A stretch of DNA of 8,189 nt from contig SXIE01000068.1 of NCBI GenBank assembly GCA_005772945.1, positions 1 through 8,189 of the forward strand. Direction: 5' to 3'. The DNA comes from Pseudomonadota bacterium (lineage in GTDB: Bacteria; Myxococcota; UBA9042; PHBI01). Within the stretch, counting starts at the first letter, position 1. Each line of letters starts with the position of its first letter. Shown here one piece after another: positions 7,306 to 8,189 of the stretch. The notes beneath the pieces were generated by a model. The model was not told the origin of the DNA. It did no database searches and saw only the letters and a list, made by a program, of their open reading frames with translations. The position numbers were made by a program, and so were the translations under genes.

Positions 7306-7472
7306 GAGAGGCGTCTCCAAGTGAAGGCTGCTGGTGCTCGCGGGCGCCCGCAGCATACCGCGAACACGGGGTACGCACGAGCCCGCAGGGGGTTTCAGCG
7401 CCGCGTCCCCCGCCGATTCGCCGCGCCGCGCGAAGCCCTCGACCCGCGTCGCGCGCCGCGCTATCGAGGGGC
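7306..7472. promoter_or_regulatory. Divergent intergenic region with a GC palindrome
   Basis: This 167-bp spacer separates the minus-strand HEWG lipoprotein gene from the plus-strand oxidoreductase gene and should contain both promoters. It holds a perfect 12-bp palindrome, GCGGGCGCCCGC (7340-7351). The flanks TGCT (7335-7338) and AGCA (7352-7355) extend it as inverted arms with one bulged base. Lying about 35-50 nt upstream of the lipoprotein start, it could be an operator or a leader hairpin. I see no convincing -35/-10 pair on either strand. In such GC-rich DNA palindromes like this also arise by chance. Confidence 0.35.
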
Positions 7473-8189
7473 ATGACGAACGCCCCCAACCCGGCACCCC
7501 TTCCGACCGGCCGCCGCGTCGTGATCTCCGAGCTCGCCGAGAACCCGCTCGAGGCGATCGAGCGCTTCGCGTCGCTCGTGCCGATGGACGCTCCCGATCC
7601 CGCCGCCCTCCTGCCCAGCGACGTCATCATCGCCGTCGAGAGCGCCCACGTGGGTTGGGTCGACCTCATCATGGCGAGCGGGCAATATCAGCATATGCCC
7701 AAGCCGCCCTATTGCCCCGGCCTCGAATATGCCGGGAACGTGGCGTGGGTCGGCCCGGACGTCGTCGGTTTGGCCGTGGGCGATCGGGTGCTCGTCGACG
7801 GATTCCAAGCGGGCCCGCGCTCGCTCGGCGCGTATCAGGCGTATGGCGGATTTGCCAGCTACGCGGTCGCTCCGAGTCGCGCGGTCTTGCCAATTCCAGG
7901 TCGTTTGACGTGCGACGAGGCCTGCAATCTCCTGGGCAATTACGAGACAGCGTATCATTGCCTCTACACGCGTGGACGCCTCCGGGCCGGCGAGACCGTC
8001 CTCATCCATGGTGCCTCGGGCTCGACCGGACTCGCGGCGGTGCAGCTGGCCAAGCTCGCGGGCGCGACCGTCATCGCCACCGGCCGCTCCGAGGCCAAGC
8101 TTGCGGTCGTCCGGGCGCAGGGCGCCGACCACGTCGTCAAGCTCGCCCGGAACGAGGACGGCGGCCTCGCCCCATTTCGCGATGAGGTC
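7473..8189 (+). CDS. Zinc-independent MDR-family oxidoreductase, quinone oxidoreductase-like (3' end beyond the window)
   Basis: The ATG at 7473 opens a frame without a stop to the window edge, giving the first 239 residues. It belongs to the medium-chain dehydrogenase/reductase superfamily. The GroES-like N-terminal domain has PGLEYAGNV (82-90), where zinc alcohol dehydrogenases have GHE, and GDRV (103-106); no zinc-ligand set is visible. The Rossmann nucleotide-binding part follows with HGASGSTGLAAVQLAKLAGA (179-198), then VIATGRSEAKL (200-210) and GADHVV (217-222). These features are typical of NAD(P)H-dependent quinone oxidoreductases or enoyl reductases, which are cytosolic. Family members are about 320-350 residues, so roughly 80-110 are missing on the right. 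GAGG (7466-7469) lies 3 nt before the ATG, rather close. It is divergent from the HEWG lipoprotein gene. The substrate cannot be told from sequence. Confidence 0.88.
   Translation, partial: MTNAPNPAPLPTGRRVVISELAENPLEAIERFASLVPMDAPDPAALLPSDVIIAVESAHVGWVDLIMASGQYQHMPKPPYCPGLEYAGNVAWVGPDVVGLAVGDRVLVDGFQAGPRSLGAYQAYGGFASYAVAPSRAVLPIPGRLTCDEACNLLGNYETAYHCLYTRGRLRAGETVLIHGASGSTGLAAVQLAKLAGATVIATGRSEAKLAVVRAQGADHVVKLARNEDGGLAPFRDEV

Noticed and set aside
7306..7497. N-terminal extension of the HEWG lipoprotein from an upstream start at 7497
   Set aside because: It would bury the signal peptide at residue 65 and overlap the divergent oxidoreductase start. The ATG at 7305 has GGAG upstream and gives Cys21 as the lipobox cysteine.
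7670..7990. Stretch of less GC-preferred codons inside the oxidoreductase as a sign of transfer
   Set aside because: The shift is mild and covers only part of one conserved gene with a normal MDR sequence; without a computed codon index it is not evidence.

Overview
The window is dense, very GC-rich bacterial chromosome with short intergenic gaps. Several proteins are predicted lipoproteins with acidic, Thr/Ser-rich or Pro-rich linkers after the lipobox cysteine. One carries a DGKADG motif and another a run of seven Glu-Thr pairs, and there is a PD40/OmpA envelope protein. This style suggests a myxobacterium or relative (Myxococcota, perhaps Nannocystis-like or Polyangia). That placement rests on protein style only, not on a marker gene.

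Layout, left to right. Bases 1-51 (minus) are the first 17 codons of a transposase that looks like the IS630 family. Its leader abuts a sohB-like gene (minus, 452 down to about 138) that is cut off where the S49 peptidase domain should begin. Upstream on the same strand are a radical SAM protein with an atypical Cx4CxxC cluster motif (1730-510) and an unrecognised lipoprotein (3163-1748). With a 17-nt gap between the lipoprotein and radical SAM genes, and 3 or 57 nt before sohB depending on its start, these three could be one transcription unit. A 149-bp divergent spacer separates them from a plus-strand lipoprotein (3313-4314) predicted to fold as a five-bladed beta-propeller. It converges on a PD40 / carboxypeptidase-regulatory-like / OmpA protein (6049-4334), which lies 80 nt downstream of another lipoprotein (7305-6130) with a 'HEWG' motif. 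After a second divergent spacer (167 bp), a zinc-free quinone-oxidoreductase-like MDR protein starts at 7473 and runs off the right edge.

How the genes work together: five of the seven substantial genes encode envelope proteins (three lipoproteins, an OmpA-type peptidoglycan-binding protein, and the remains of an inner-membrane peptidase), so this reads as a cell-surface neighbourhood. I see no shared pathway that ties them together. I found no tRNA, rRNA, CRISPR array, phage or defence module. The best-supported surprises are the IS-junction truncation of sohB, the radical SAM protein paired with a lipoprotein, the five-bladed propeller with its hexanucleotide microsatellite, and a PorE-like domain order outside Bacteroidota. 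I could not identify a clear new multi-gene system. No stretch longer than 300 bases lacks a gene.
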